Assembly (NCBI GenBank): GCA_016781525.1
Contig: JADDQE010000094.1
Span: forward strand, 1-41,188
Length of the DNA: 41,188 bases
Source: a bacterium
GTDB lineage: Bacteria; Chloroflexota; Chloroflexia; Chloroflexales; Kallotenuaceae
Direction: 5' to 3'
Every line of letters starts with the position of its first letter. Positions within the stretch are counted from its first letter, which is position 1. A model generated the notes under the pieces. It was not told the DNA's origin. It worked only from the letters and a program-made list of their open reading frames with translations, and made no database searches. The translations under genes were made by a program, and so were the position numbers. Shown here piece after piece: positions 25,013 through 32,957 of this stretch.

Positions 25013-25705
25013 GTGAAGATAACGTTCTATGCCCATGCCAGCTTTCGACTCGAAGCCGACGGCCTTGCCGTGGTGACCGACCCATACACGCCTGGCCCAA
25101 AGCCAGGTTCGGGCTTCGATCCGATCGATGAGCCTGCCGACCTCGTGATCATGAGCTCGTCCACCGACACATTCCATTCGGATCCAAGCCATATACGAGG
25201 CGATCCCGTGGTGGTCGATGCACTCGAACTTCCCGCCGAAGGAACAATCGTCAAAGGTGTGTCAATCCGTCCGTTCCCGGCCATGGAAAGTCTGACGTTC
25301 GACTTCCAAGGCGAGTTCGGCCGTCACCCGGACGCCAATGCCCTGTACCTGTTTACACTTGGTGGGCTGCGCGTGCTTCATCTGGGCGATACCGGTAACC
25401 CGATCCCTCCGGAACATCGCGACGCGCTGCGGGGCAACGTCGACATCATGTTGGCGCTAGCAGGCGCACACGCAACGATCGCCTATGACGATCTCGACGC
25501 CGCCATTGCGGAGATTGGCCCACGTGTAATAATCCCAATGCACTACTACAGCCCCCGTGGGTGGCTCCAGATCGAACCGGTGGACTCGTTCTTGTCGCGG
25601 TACCCAGACGACATGATTACACGTGTTGGTGGACCACACCTGGAACTAACACCCGCAGGATTACCTTCAGAGCGGCATATCTACGTCCTCGAACAATCAC
25701 GCTGA
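25013..25705 (+). CDS. MBL-fold metallo-hydrolase (UlaG-like)
   Basis: 230-aa protein of the metallo-beta-lactamase fold, UlaG/L-ascorbate-6-phosphate-lactonase-like group. Seen: 'MKITFYAHASFRLEADGLAV' opening with the first strands, 'VTDPYTPG', 'VIMSSSTDTFHSD' where other members have the first H-x-H-x-D-H metal motif (only partly conserved here), 'LRVLHLGDTGNPIP' with the conserved Asp, and 'PRVIIPMHYYSP' with the last His. The incomplete first metal motif suggests altered metal binding or no hydrolase activity. GTG 25013 follows GGAGG by seven bases. An inverted-repeat element begins 62 bp after its stop, the same distance as between YnfA and element B. Confidence 0.82.
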   Translation: MKITFYAHASFRLEADGLAVVTDPYTPGPKPGSGFDPIDEPADLVIMSSSTDTFHSDPSHIRGDPVVVDALELPAEGTIVKGVSIRPFPAMESLTFDFQGEFGRHPDANALYLFTLGGLRVLHLGDTGNPIPPEHRDALRGNVDIMLALAGAHATIAYDDLDAAIAEIGPRVIIPMHYYSPRGWLQIEPVDSFLSRYPDDMITRVGGPHLELTPAGLPSERHIYVLEQSR

Positions 25706-25767
25706 TGCACGGCCATGCCAGCCTATATAATGACTTGAGCGAGCAAATGCAATACGCTACTTTGGGG

Positions 25768-25832
25768 GCTTGGCCGACGAATGAGGAGCTCTAGCCCCGC
25801 TGTATATCGTGGAGCCAGCTGTTCGGCCAAGC
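25768..25832 (+). repeat. Inverted-repeat element F (short, attC-like arms)
   Basis: GCTTGGCCGA (25768-25777) is a perfect complement of TCGGCCAAGC (25823-25832). The segment before the right arm, TCGTGGAGCCAGCTGTTCGGCC, follows the right half of element A. It starts 62 bp after the metallo-hydrolase stop. It may be a shortened element of the same kind or an ordinary terminator with a large loop. Confidence 0.35.
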
Positions 25833-25910
25833 GGTAGCTGAACATTTCTGGCTCTTCCAGCTTCACAGCGTCGTGTGGCTGACCCATGCACAGGCTCACC
25901 ACCTCACTAG

Positions 25911-26200
25911 CTACGTGACGAGACGACGACGCCAGCCTGCAGCTCCGGTCCCGCTAGTTGGACCGTCATCAGTCGTGCCTTTATAGCCACCTGTTCCAGG
26001 CTCGGAACCAAGATTGCCACTGCCCGTCAATCCGCCAGCGAGATCAGCGGCTGTACTGCCACCTATTGATCCCGTGCCCATATCAGTCGTGGTTCCGGCA
26101 CTTCCGGCGGGTCATCGTCGGCGACAAGGGCAATCCTGACAGCTGGCAGAGCTTGGTTGACCGTTGACAGCTCGGTTGCATGGTCATCCCTCTCTGACAA
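25911..26200 (-). pseudogene. Frameshifted small Gly/Thr-rich hypothetical gene
   Basis: Two adjoining minus-strand frames look coding: 'HATELSTVNQALPAVRIALV' with 'ADDDPPEV', then after a one-base shift near 26100 'TDMGTGSIGGSTAADLAGGL' and a Gly/Ser/Thr-rich tail ending 'GTGAAGWRRRLVT' before TAG 25911. The acidic pre-hinge followed by low-complexity repeats is unlikely in random sequence, yet no intact frame or ribosome site exists. I do not recognise a characterised family. The remainder of the 593-bp gap 25706-26298 holds element F and the M42 leader. Confidence 0.35.
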
Positions 26201-26298
26201 TCTGTATGAGATTACTTGTAGCACTCCGTTATATCTAGTTTGGTATCTATGGTAGGCTGAAGGCAATGAGCGAGATTACCAACGACATGGAGACGTGT

Positions 26299-27369
26299 AT
26301 GGACGACACATTGGAGATGATGCAGGCGCTGACCAGTGCGCCAGGTGTGCCGGGTCAAGAACGGGCTGTGCGCGACGTGATGCGCCGTTATCTGGAGCCG
26401 TTGGGTGAGGTGCAGACCGACCACCTCGGCAGCATTATCGGTCGCAAAGTCGGCAATGCGGATGGACCTAAGATTATGATGGCTGGACATTTGGACGAGA
26501 TCGGCTTCATGGTCACGCGGATCACGGACGAAGGCTTTCTGAAGTTTCAGACCCTCGGGGGTTGGTGGAGTCAGGTGATGCTCGCCCAGCGCGTCGAAGT
26601 GTATACGCGCAATGGTCCGATCATCGGGGTGATCGGATCGAAGCCACCGCACATCCTTCAGGAGGAAGAGCGGAAGAAGCCGGCCGACCAGAAAGCGATG
26701 TACATCGATGTGGGTGCGGCCTCGCGGTCTGAGGCAGAAGCATGGGGTATTCGCCCGGGAGACATGGTTGTGCCGTCTTCGTCGTGGACCGAAATGCATA
26801 ATCCCCGCCTCCTTATGGCGAAAGCCTGGGACAACCGCTTCGGCTGCGCCCTTGCCATTGAGGTTCTGCGCCGTCTCCAAGGTATCGGCCACCCGAACGT
26901 CGTCTATGGCGTCGGTACAGTGCAGGAGGAAGTCGGTCTGCGCGGGGCAACCACCAGCACCAATCTGATCGGGCCCGACATTGGCTTCGCCTTCGACACA
27001 GGCATCGCCGGTGACATGCCTGGTATCGGCCCTGACGAAGCTGCCGGTAAGCTTGGAAAAGGACCTGTCATCCTGATCTTCGACGGGAGCCTCGTCCCCC
27101 ACACCGGGCTGCGCGATCTGGTGAGCGAGGTTGCGGAGCAAGAAGGAATACCGATCCAGTACGACCGCATTGGCGGCGGCGGCACGGATGCGGGGAAGAT
27201 CCAGCTGTACGGTGCCGGCGTGCCGTCGCTTGTCGTAGGGGTTGCGGTGCGCTATATCCACACCCACGCGGCAATCCTCCACCGTGATGACTTCGACCAA
27301 GCCGCGCGCCTGATGACGGCTGTCGTTACGCGCTTGGATACAGCCGCTGTCGCTCGGCTACGCTCATAG
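26299..27369 (+). CDS. M42 family metallopeptidase (glutamyl aminopeptidase/FrvX-like)
   Basis: 356-aa di-zinc aminopeptidase/endoglucanase-type M42 protein of the usual length. '[18 protein letters not shown]' opens the domain; '[13 protein letters not shown]' supplies the first metal His and Asp; '[18 protein letters not shown]' contains the bridging Asp; '[12 protein letters not shown]' has the catalytic Glu-Glu pair; '[10 protein letters not shown]' and '[15 protein letters not shown]' supply the remaining ligands. Cytosolic, forms dodecamers in characterised members and trims peptides from the N-terminus. ATG 26299 is preferred to ATG 26266 because GGAG precedes it by six bases and matches family starts. 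An attC-like element begins directly after the stop. Confidence 0.9.
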   Translation: MDDTLEMMQALTSAPGVPGQERAVRDVMRRYLEPLGEVQTDHLGSIIGRKVGNADGPKIMMAGHLDEIGFMVTRITDEGFLKFQTLGGWWSQVMLAQRVEVYTRNGPIIGVIGSKPPHILQEEERKKPADQKAMYIDVGAASRSEAEAWGIRPGDMVVPSSSWTEMHNPRLLMAKAWDNRFGCALAIEVLRRLQGIGHPNVVYGVGTVQEEVGLRGATTSTNLIGPDIGFAFDTGIAGDMPGIGPDEAAGKLGKGPVILIFDGSLVPHTGLRDLVSEVAEQEGIPIQYDRIGGGGTDAGKIQLYGAGVPSLVVGVAVRYIHTHAAILHRDDFDQAARLMTAVVTRLDTAAVARLRS

Positions 27370-27487
27370 CTGCAACCTCGCTCTCGGGTAAACGTGGCGT
27401 AACTTGGCAGCCATTTCATGCTTGGAGCCCACAGGAAAAGTGTGCAAGCGTCGTGGAGCATCGTTGAGCTCAAACGGCCGGTGTTGA
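27370..27487 (+). repeat. attC-like element D
   Basis: Starts right after the M42 stop. It contains AACGTGGCG, as in A, then GTCGTGGAGCATCGTTGAGCTCA and CGGCCGG (27450-27481), matching the right half of A (GTCGTGGAGCGCCGCTGAGTTCA, CGTTCGG). A GTTGAGC, a perfect GTTRRRY, is at 27483-27489. The left half is diverged and lacks the TCTCGCGTA block. Confidence 0.4.
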
Positions 27488-27717
27488 GCACACCGCATTG
27501 CTCGTGCTGTGGAGCGAAAATCTGCTCTTACTGCTCCTGGCACACCTTCAAGGTAGGCTAGGACCCGTCATGCACGCTGTATGGTAGGAACAGGTATGTG
27601 CTTGGCCCTCGATAATCCGAAGATTGGCACCTTCATCACCTTCCCGTGTTGGGGACGAAATCTGAGGTACCGGAGAGCGGCCAGGCACTCTGTTTTAAGT
27701 GACAGGCGCTACGCGGT

Positions 27718-27752
27718 CAGCTTCACGCTCACAACACTGGCACAAACGGCTG
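27718..27752 (+). repeat. Dispersed repeat, copy R1
   Basis: Shares CTCACAACACTGGCACAAA and flanking positions with copies at 30470, 30804 and 32613. The left part (CAGCTTCACG instead of CTTCAAGCTGCATG) is diverged. Confidence 0.5.
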
Positions 27753-28160
27753 GTCTCCTTGATCCTCACACAGCGCTTGCTCGTAGCGCCTAGTGCATCA
27801 TCAGGCGGCCTTCTCCGTAATGACGAGACGCTGTTCTGGCCACGCCTACAATTGGTATAGACCCATGCCTCCAAGGTCATGGCTAACCGGATATGATCTC
27901 GTTCGACCACAGCGCGCTTGCCATTCACCCACTGCGGTTCAACCAGGTTGAGCCAGGGACCCTTGCTCGGCAGCCGACACCTGAGGATGCGGACACCCTA
28001 CCCTGCCTGCTTGACTGTGCGGTTATGCGTGTGCATCAAGGTCTGCACCTCCTTACCCCCGGCCTGACGGCGCACTAGGACCTTGTTTGCGATTGCATTA
28101 ATCCTTTGATATCTGCCGTTAGATTAGCGACATATTGTATACTGGTTGCTCAGTAAGGCA

Positions 28161-28229
28161 GTTGATATTTTTTATTGGCGAGAGGAGGTGGAATAGCGCA
28201 CGTTCGCACGTAGTTGATGTTTTCTATTG
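28161..28229. promoter_or_regulatory. Direct A/T-rich repeats upstream of the sugar operon
   Basis: Two 17-base copies, 52 bp apart (five helical turns), differ at two positions. Their position 150-220 bp upstream of the Gfo/Idh/MocA gene and helical phasing suggest tandem regulator sites. No sigma-70 promoter was assigned with confidence. Confidence 0.35.
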
Positions 28230-28380
28230 TAGCAACAGGGCAATTCCACTAGTTGGCATGGCAGCTGTCGTTGAAGGAGTTACTAACGAGACGTCCAATT
28301 GTGGGCCTACGCACAATTCATGATCTGTAAGATTGGGGTGGATTATTGACCTAAGTGAACCTAGTGGAAGAGAGGTAGTT

Positions 28381-29391
28381 TTGGAACGTGTACGACTAGG
28401 CATAATCGGCTGCGGTAACATGGGTCGCTATCATGGGCGCCTATTTACGCAAACCGTGCCAGAGGCAGAGATTTGTGCCCTGACCGATTCTGATCCTAAT
28501 AATCTCGCCAGCTTCATAGCCAACGTTTTTCCGGGTGGAAAGCAATTAGAAGCGACCTTCACCGATTACCGGCAGATGCTGGAGACGGTCCCGCTCGACG
28601 GCGTGGTGATCGTGAGTCCGCATGCGCATCACTTCCAGCAGGCGATGGATGCGATTAGTGCAGGTTGTCATGTGCTGGTCGAAAAACCGATGGTGATCAA
28701 GACTGAAGACGCGCAAACATTGCTTCGTCACGCCCGTAAAGAGGGACGTCTGATCTCGGTGGCATTTCAGGGTCCGTTCTCCCGTGAGTTCCAGTATATC
28801 CGGAATATTGTTGCAACGGGCCAACTTGGCGAGATTTCGCTTGTCACGGGCGTATGTACTCAGCACTGGATCGAGCCTCTTCGTGATACCTGGCGTACGC
28901 AACCCGAATTGTCGGGGGGTGGTAACTTATACGACAGCGGCGCGCATATGTTTAACGGCATGCTGTACCTTACTGGCCTTGCCGCAACCGAAGTCTTCGC
29001 CTTCATAGAAAACAAGGGCGAAAAAGTGGATGTTATCTCCAGCGTCTCGCTGCGCTTAAATTCGGGTGCGCTTGGAACGGCAGCCGTAAGCGGTGACGCA
29101 AGTGTCATGGAGGAGGGCATCTACATTCAGGGCACGCAGGGCGCGGCCAAGGTCAGCATCTACGGTGGTGGGAAACTTGAACATTGGCAGGGCAAAGAGT
29201 TAGTCAAGTACCCAGTTGTACCGCCGACGTCTTCTGTGCAACAGAACTTTGTGGACTGCATCACAGGCCGAGCGACCACGCCAAGTCCAGCGCTGCTAGG
29301 CTTGCGCTTAGCGCGGCTAATGGATGCGATCTATGAGTCGGGACGAACCGGCAGGGCGGTGCAAGTCGTCGCCGATGCAGGTGAGGAGTAA
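28381..29391 (+). CDS. Gfo/Idh/MocA family oxidoreductase
   Basis: 336-aa NAD(P)-dependent dehydrogenase: 'VRLGIIGCGNMGRYHGRLF' (GxGxxG loop), 'VEKPMVIKTEDAQTLLRHA' (EKP motif near residue 100), 'GGNLYDSGAHMFNGMLYLTG' with the D-x-x-x-H pair of the active site. The start is set at TTG 28381, which has GAGAGG at about six bases; an in-frame TTG at 28333 is possible but adds 16 non-conserved residues. The stop is 3 bp before the GTG of the next gene, so the two form an operon. Third member of this family in the window and not a close copy of the first two; likely acts on the same substrate as the TIM-barrel partner. Confidence 0.88.
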   Translation: MERVRLGIIGCGNMGRYHGRLFTQTVPEAEICALTDSDPNNLASFIANVFPGGKQLEATFTDYRQMLETVPLDGVVIVSPHAHHFQQAMDAISAGCHVLVEKPMVIKTEDAQTLLRHARKEGRLISVAFQGPFSREFQYIRNIVATGQLGEISLVTGVCTQHWIEPLRDTWRTQPELSGGGNLYDSGAHMFNGMLYLTGLAATEVFAFIENKGEKVDVISSVSLRLNSGALGTAAVSGDASVMEEGIYIQGTQGAAKVSIYGGGKLEHWQGKELVKYPVVPPTSSVQQNFVDCITGRATTPSPALLGLRLARLMDAIYESGRTGRAVQVVADAGEE

Positions 29392-29394
29392 ATC

Positions 29395-30228
29395 GTGCAT
29401 GTTGGTATGCTAACGGTTCCATTGCGCGCGGAACCGCTGTCAACAGTCATTCCTTGGGCAGCCCAGCATGGCATACGGGCGCTCGAAGTAGATACACGAT
29501 CCGGCACGCATCTTGATCCTGCAGGGATGGATGACGCGACAATTGAGCATGTGCAGGAGTTGCTTTCTACCCATGAAGTCCGCATTTCTAGCCTCGGGGT
29601 CTACGTCACGCCGATCGGTGTGGCGAAGGAGGCAGCCAGAGCGGCAATTGTGAGCATCGAGCAAGCCATTCCGTTGGCAGCACGTCTAGGAGTAGCCACC
29701 GTCTGTACAACAGCCGGCTTCCCGGTTGAAGGTAAAAACCGTGCTCAAACCATCGCCGAAGACATGCCAGCAGTCTTTCGACCCTTGCTCGATCTCGCGG
29801 GTCAGCATGGGGTGCGAATCGCATTGGAAAACTGGTATGCCACTAATATTCAGCACCTCGAACACTGGCGCCAACTCTTCGATGTATTGCCGGACGCCCA
29901 CTTGGGGCTTAACTTCGATCCATCGCACCTTGACTGGATGGGCATCGATGCCAATGCGGCTGTACGCGAGTTTCATGAGCGTATTTTTCACGTGCATGCT
30001 AAAGATGTGGCGGTTGACACCCATAAGCTTGGGCAAGTCGGTTATCTGGGTGAGCGCTGGTGGCGTTACACGTTGCCGGGCTACGGGCGCATCCGCTGGG
30101 GTGAGTTCATTACCACGCTACGCCATGTAGGATATGACGACGTCTTATCGATCGAGCATGAAGACGCGGCGTTTCCGGCGCGTGAAGGCTTCATCAAAGC
30201 TGCGCGCTATTTGAATGCCTTGGTGTAG
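29395..30228 (+). CDS. Sugar phosphate isomerase/epimerase (xylose isomerase-like TIM barrel)
   Basis: 277-aa AP-endonuclease-2/xylose-isomerase-like barrel. Conserved steps: 'GIRALEVDTRSGTHLDP' (strand 2), 'IALENWYATNIQHL' with the metal Glu, 'HLGLNFDPSHLDWMGID' with the Asp and His ligands, 'RIFHVHAKDVAVD' with the H-x-K, and 'DVLSIEHEDAAFPAREGF' with the final Glu. GTG 29395 follows GGAG of the upstream gene's end. Such Gfo plus TIM-barrel pairs commonly act in inositol or rare-sugar breakdown (keto-sugar epimerase or dehydratase). A terminator hairpin sits 73 bp downstream. Confidence 0.9.
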   Translation: MHVGMLTVPLRAEPLSTVIPWAAQHGIRALEVDTRSGTHLDPAGMDDATIEHVQELLSTHEVRISSLGVYVTPIGVAKEAARAAIVSIEQAIPLAARLGVATVCTTAGFPVEGKNRAQTIAEDMPAVFRPLLDLAGQHGVRIALENWYATNIQHLEHWRQLFDVLPDAHLGLNFDPSHLDWMGIDANAAVREFHERIFHVHAKDVAVDTHKLGQVGYLGERWWRYTLPGYGRIRWGEFITTLRHVGYDDVLSIEHEDAAFPAREGFIKAARYLNALV

Positions 30229-30300
30229 TTGCTGACAAACGAGCACGGACGAATGACCGGCAGTTTTGCCGCGGGCGTACGTGTCAGGAGCTATTTGAAG

Positions 30301-30320
30301 GGGCGGCCGGCTGGTCGCCC
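30301..30320 (+). terminator. Rho-independent terminator of the sugar operon
   Basis: GGGCGGCC (30301-30308) pairs with GGTCGCCC (30313-30320), including one G-T wobble, around a 4-base loop and is followed by TTGTTTCT. A good intrinsic terminator for the plus-strand operon. Confidence 0.75.
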
Positions 30321-30469
30321 TTGTTTCTAGCTGATCCGTCATGCGGGCCGAACTGCGGCTGCTTTGCAGTGCAGTTCCAAGGCGAAGGAGTGTTTGAACA
30401 GGCTCGAACATGGGATTGCTAGCGATACCTCGAACGTGGTGTAGAATGATTTCGGGCACAACCTACTCC

Positions 30470-30519
30470 GGGCCTTTACCTTCAACCTGCATGCTCACAA
30501 CACTGGCACAAAGGACCGC
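30470..30519 (+). repeat. Dispersed repeat, copy R2
   Basis: A 50-bp copy starting GGGCCTTTACC and ending CACAAAGGACCG; the ends GGCCTTT and AAAGGACC are near-complements. Nearly identical to R3 and similar to R4. Confidence 0.65.
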
Positions 30520-30803
30520 GCTCCCTTACGCTTACTGAACGACTTCTCGTTTGCAAGTAACCACACGGTTGTTACAGAGACTTCCTCCAGGCTGGAGACT
30601 GCAATATCAGTCCGCCACCTACCAATCGAGAACAACCGAAGGAAGCGACCATTTCCATCCCCGAAATAAGCTACCGACGCTTCTGGCACAGTGCTGACAA
30701 AATGCGTGCAAACGGTGTATTCCGGATCTGTTCAGCTCGGCCGCAAGCTCCAGCTAGGACAGAACTTGCTCCTCTGTAAATGGTGAGTCTACAGCTTGAA
30801 TTT

Positions 30804-30853
30804 GGGGCGTTTACCCTCAAGCTGCATACTCACAACACTGGCACAAAGGGCCA
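30804..30853 (+). repeat. Dispersed repeat, copy R3
   Basis: A 50-bp copy beginning GGGGCGTTTACC and ending CACAAAGGGCCA, 54 bp beyond the stop of the minus-strand MFS gene. With R4, in the same orientation, it brackets that gene. Confidence 0.65.
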
Positions 30854-30906
30854 TGCACACTGCTAGTGACCGAGCGACTCGTCGTGTGTGTGTGGTAACA
30901 CTCTAC

Positions 30907-32565
30907 CTACCCGAGGGCATCGGCGCGTGCCTGGTTCTTGCCTACCGTCTCGCTCAACGCGCTCGTCGATGCACCCATCGAACGTGCTGAGACAAGGTGG
31001 TCGACAATCGGCTCGGTGCCCGACTCCAGATAGGCCAGTGCGCGAGTCTCAACGGCCTGATCCGTGACCGTCGTACGTTCATGCTGTCGCAGGTGTTCAG
31101 CCCAAGATGCCACCTCAAACGTCTCTACATAGCGCCCTGGCTGCGCCGGATCGTAGAACACGTCCCAGCGGAAAGCACCATCGCGCATGCGAATGAGGCG
31201 CACATCATCCAGCGCTTGGACGAACTTGTCTTCCTCACCTTTGCGGATCCGGTACGTAATTTGCACCAGTACCGGTCCAGCCTCCAGGGCCGGCTCAACC
31301 ACTGTCTCAGGCGGCGGCATGTGTTGGGATGGAGTGAGGTCAAGATCCTCGCCCGTCCGGAGGTGCCAGCGTACCATGGTCATCACACCAGCTGCGAGGG
31401 CAAGCGCCGCATACAGCAGCGCCTGGGAGTTGCCAACCACATCGGCTAACGCTCCCCACCCTGCAGCGCCAGCCGCAAAGCAGCCTTGGAAAACGAGCAG
31501 ATATACACCAAGCGCACGGGCCTGAACCCAGTTCGGCACAATGGTTTGGGCTGCGACATTCAGGCAGGACGTGAGGACGAGCCATGTGGCCCCGGTTAGC
31601 AACATCGCTGCATTCAAGAGCCAGATGTTATGCACGTATGCCAGTGCCAGAGTCGTCAGGGCAAACACGACGGTCATTGTCGTGACGATCCAGTCCAGGG
31701 AATAAGCTGCACGCAGGCGTGTAAGAAGTGGGACACCGCCGACAGCGCCGACGCCGATGCTACCGAGCAGCACACCGTACCCGAGCGCGCTCAGTTGCAG
31801 CTCCTGGCTTGCGATCACCGGCAACAAGGCCCAGAGTGCACTGCCACCAATCACTGCCGCCGCTGTTCGGACGAGCACGGCCCGAAGTTCGGGAGCATGG
31901 CGGGCATAACGCCCCCCGGCCTGAATCGCGCTAACCACTTGCTCGGGAACCGCCTGCGTCTCTGAAGTCGGTCGCTGCCAGTGGTAGATGACCCAGATAA
32001 TAGCGCCGAACGAAAGTGCGTTGAGGGCGAACACCGCGCCGGGTCCCGCAGCGGATACAATGATCCCTCCAAGGGCGGGTCCAACTGCGCGTGCCAAGTT
32101 GAAACCTGCACCATTCAAGGCCACAGCCGAAGCGAGCTGCTCCTTGCCAACCAGTTCTGGCATCAAGGCTTGCCACGCTGGCAAGCTGAGTGCGGTGCCG
32201 AGACTGAGCAAGAACGTAAGCGCAAGGAGGAGCCATGGGGACATCAGATCCGCAAAGGCCAGTCCTCCTAATACGGCTGCAACTGCCAGCATCCACAGCT
32301 GTGTCAGGAGCAAAATCTGGCGGCGGTCAAGCACATCCGCCAATGCACCAGCCGGAAGGCCCACGAGAAAGATTGGCAGGCTGCCCATCGTTGTAAGCAG
32401 GGCAATTAGCAAAGGTGAGTCGGTCAGGGATGTCATGAGCCAAGCCGCCCCAACACTGTGCATCCATGTGCCAACATTTGAGGCAGTCGAGGCAAGCCAT
32501 AACGAACGGAAGAGCGGCTGGGATAGTGGTCCCCATGCACCACCAAGCTTGCGTGTGATCTTCAA
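30907..32565 (-). CDS. MFS transporter (MFS_3/EntS-like) with C-terminal ABM-like domain
   Basis: 552-aa major-facilitator exporter of the MFS_3 (enterobactin-exporter-like) group: 'PLFRSLWLASTASNVGTWM' opening, 'FLVGLPAGALADVLDRRQIL' (motif A region with D-x-x-x-R-R), 'LPAWQALMPELVGKEQLASA', twelve helices to about residue 430. The last ~100 residues form a soluble domain ('VLVQITYRIRKGEEDKFVQA', 'GAFRWDVFYDPAQPGRYVET') like the antibiotic-biosynthesis-monooxygenase-like tail common in this group. TTG 32565 is chosen because GGAGG stands seven bases upstream; no ATG or GTG fits better. Both flanks carry copies of the ~50-bp dispersed repeat, R4 immediately upstream. Confidence 0.88.
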   Translation of the reverse strand: MKITRKLGGAWGPLSQPLFRSLWLASTASNVGTWMHSVGAAWLMTSLTDSPLLIALLTTMGSLPIFLVGLPAGALADVLDRRQILLLTQLWMLAVAAVLGGLAFADLMSPWLLLALTFLLSLGTALSLPAWQALMPELVGKEQLASAVALNGAGFNLARAVGPALGGIIVSAAGPGAVFALNALSFGAIIWVIYHWQRPTSETQAVPEQVVSAIQAGGRYARHAPELRAVLVRTAAAVIGGSALWALLPVIASQELQLSALGYGVLLGSIGVGAVGGVPLLTRLRAAYSLDWIVTTMTVVFALTTLALAYVHNIWLLNAAMLLTGATWLVLTSCLNVAAQTIVPNWVQARALGVYLLVFQGCFAAGAAGWGALADVVGNSQALLYAALALAAGVMTMVRWHLRTGEDLDLTPSQHMPPPETVVEPALEAGPVLVQITYRIRKGEEDKFVQALDDVRLIRMRDGAFRWDVFYDPAQPGRYVETFEVASWAEHLRQHERTTVTDQAVETRALAYLESGTEPIVDHLVSARSMGASTSALSETVGKNQARADALG

Positions 32566-32612
32566 CGAGACACCTCCGAGCGGGCAGTGCCTTGCAAGTT
32601 TCACGCCATGTT

Positions 32613-32663
32613 CCGGCCCTTTACCTTCAAGCTGCATGCTCACAATCCTGCCACGAGAGGCCA
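32613..32663 (+). repeat. Dispersed repeat, copy R4
   Basis: Begins CCGGCCCTTTACC and ends GAGAGGCCA, with a few substitutions in the right half (CACAATCCTGCCACGAGA). It lies about 50 bp upstream of the MFS start, where it may contain or disturb the promoter. Confidence 0.6.
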
Positions 32664-32729
32664 CCAACGTACGTGTTTTGCAAGGGCAATCGATTGAGCG
32701 GATTTGCAGGCACCGTTACAATATCTGAC

Positions 32730-32957
32730 ATGGAGAGCCTTGATCGAATCTCAATCGAACGAAAGACCGGTGCCGAGCCGTTGCACAATAATGTTGAGCG
32801 GAAACGACAGGCTGATGTGTACGTGTTTGCCCTACTTAGCCACCGCGATAAGGCAACACTTGACCCCCTGAACGTTGCCCAATGGGAGTTCTATATACTG
32901 CCTGCTGCCGTTCTCGATATCAAGGTGCCTCAGCCGCGCACACCGACCGAGAAGTAA
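32730..32957 (+). pseudogene. Truncated hypothetical protein (nuclease-like fragment)
   Basis: A 75-codon frame encodes 'ERKRQADVYVFALLSHRDKA', 'TLDPLNVAQWEFYILPAAVL' and then 'DIKVP'. I recognise this as the middle of uncharacterised ~180-200 aa proteins (possibly PD-(D/E)XK-like) that normally continue with a 'QKTISL..LLKL' end. Here the family sequence ends at about 32930 and the last codons are read from the complement of the neighbouring minus-strand gene. The N-terminal third is also missing and no ribosome site is seen. The two genes appear joined at a recombination junction. Confidence 0.6.

Larger units (their letters stand above)
27488..28380. other. Gene-free accessory stretch before the Gfo/TIM-barrel operon
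   Basis: About 0.9 kb without a convincing gene. It holds one copy of the dispersed ~50-bp repeat (27718-27752) and, at 28161-28177 and 28213-28229, two near-identical A/T-rich 17-mers (GTTGATATTTTTTATTG and GTTGATGTTTTCTATTG) just upstream of the operon that starts at 28381. The other short frames have no ribosome site or family resemblance. Confidence 0.45.
30321..30906. other. Gene-poor stretch with two dispersed repeats
   Basis: Between the terminator at 30301 and the MFS gene. Holds GAACTGC...GCAGTTC (30350-30377, 7-bp stem) and repeat copies R2 and R3. A 64-codon minus-strand frame at 30495-30689 has some protein-like composition ('YFGDGNGRFLRLFSIGRWRT') but no ribosome site and no recognised family, so it is not called. 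Confidence 0.4.

Noticed and set aside
20296-27500. Integron integrase or transposase to explain the cassette-like region
   Set aside because: No frame in the window shows tyrosine-recombinase or transposase motifs, so the mobility claim rests on the elements alone.
30495-30689. 64-codon minus-strand frame with protein-like composition
   Set aside because: No ribosome site or recognised family, and its end lies in a dispersed repeat; not strong enough to call.
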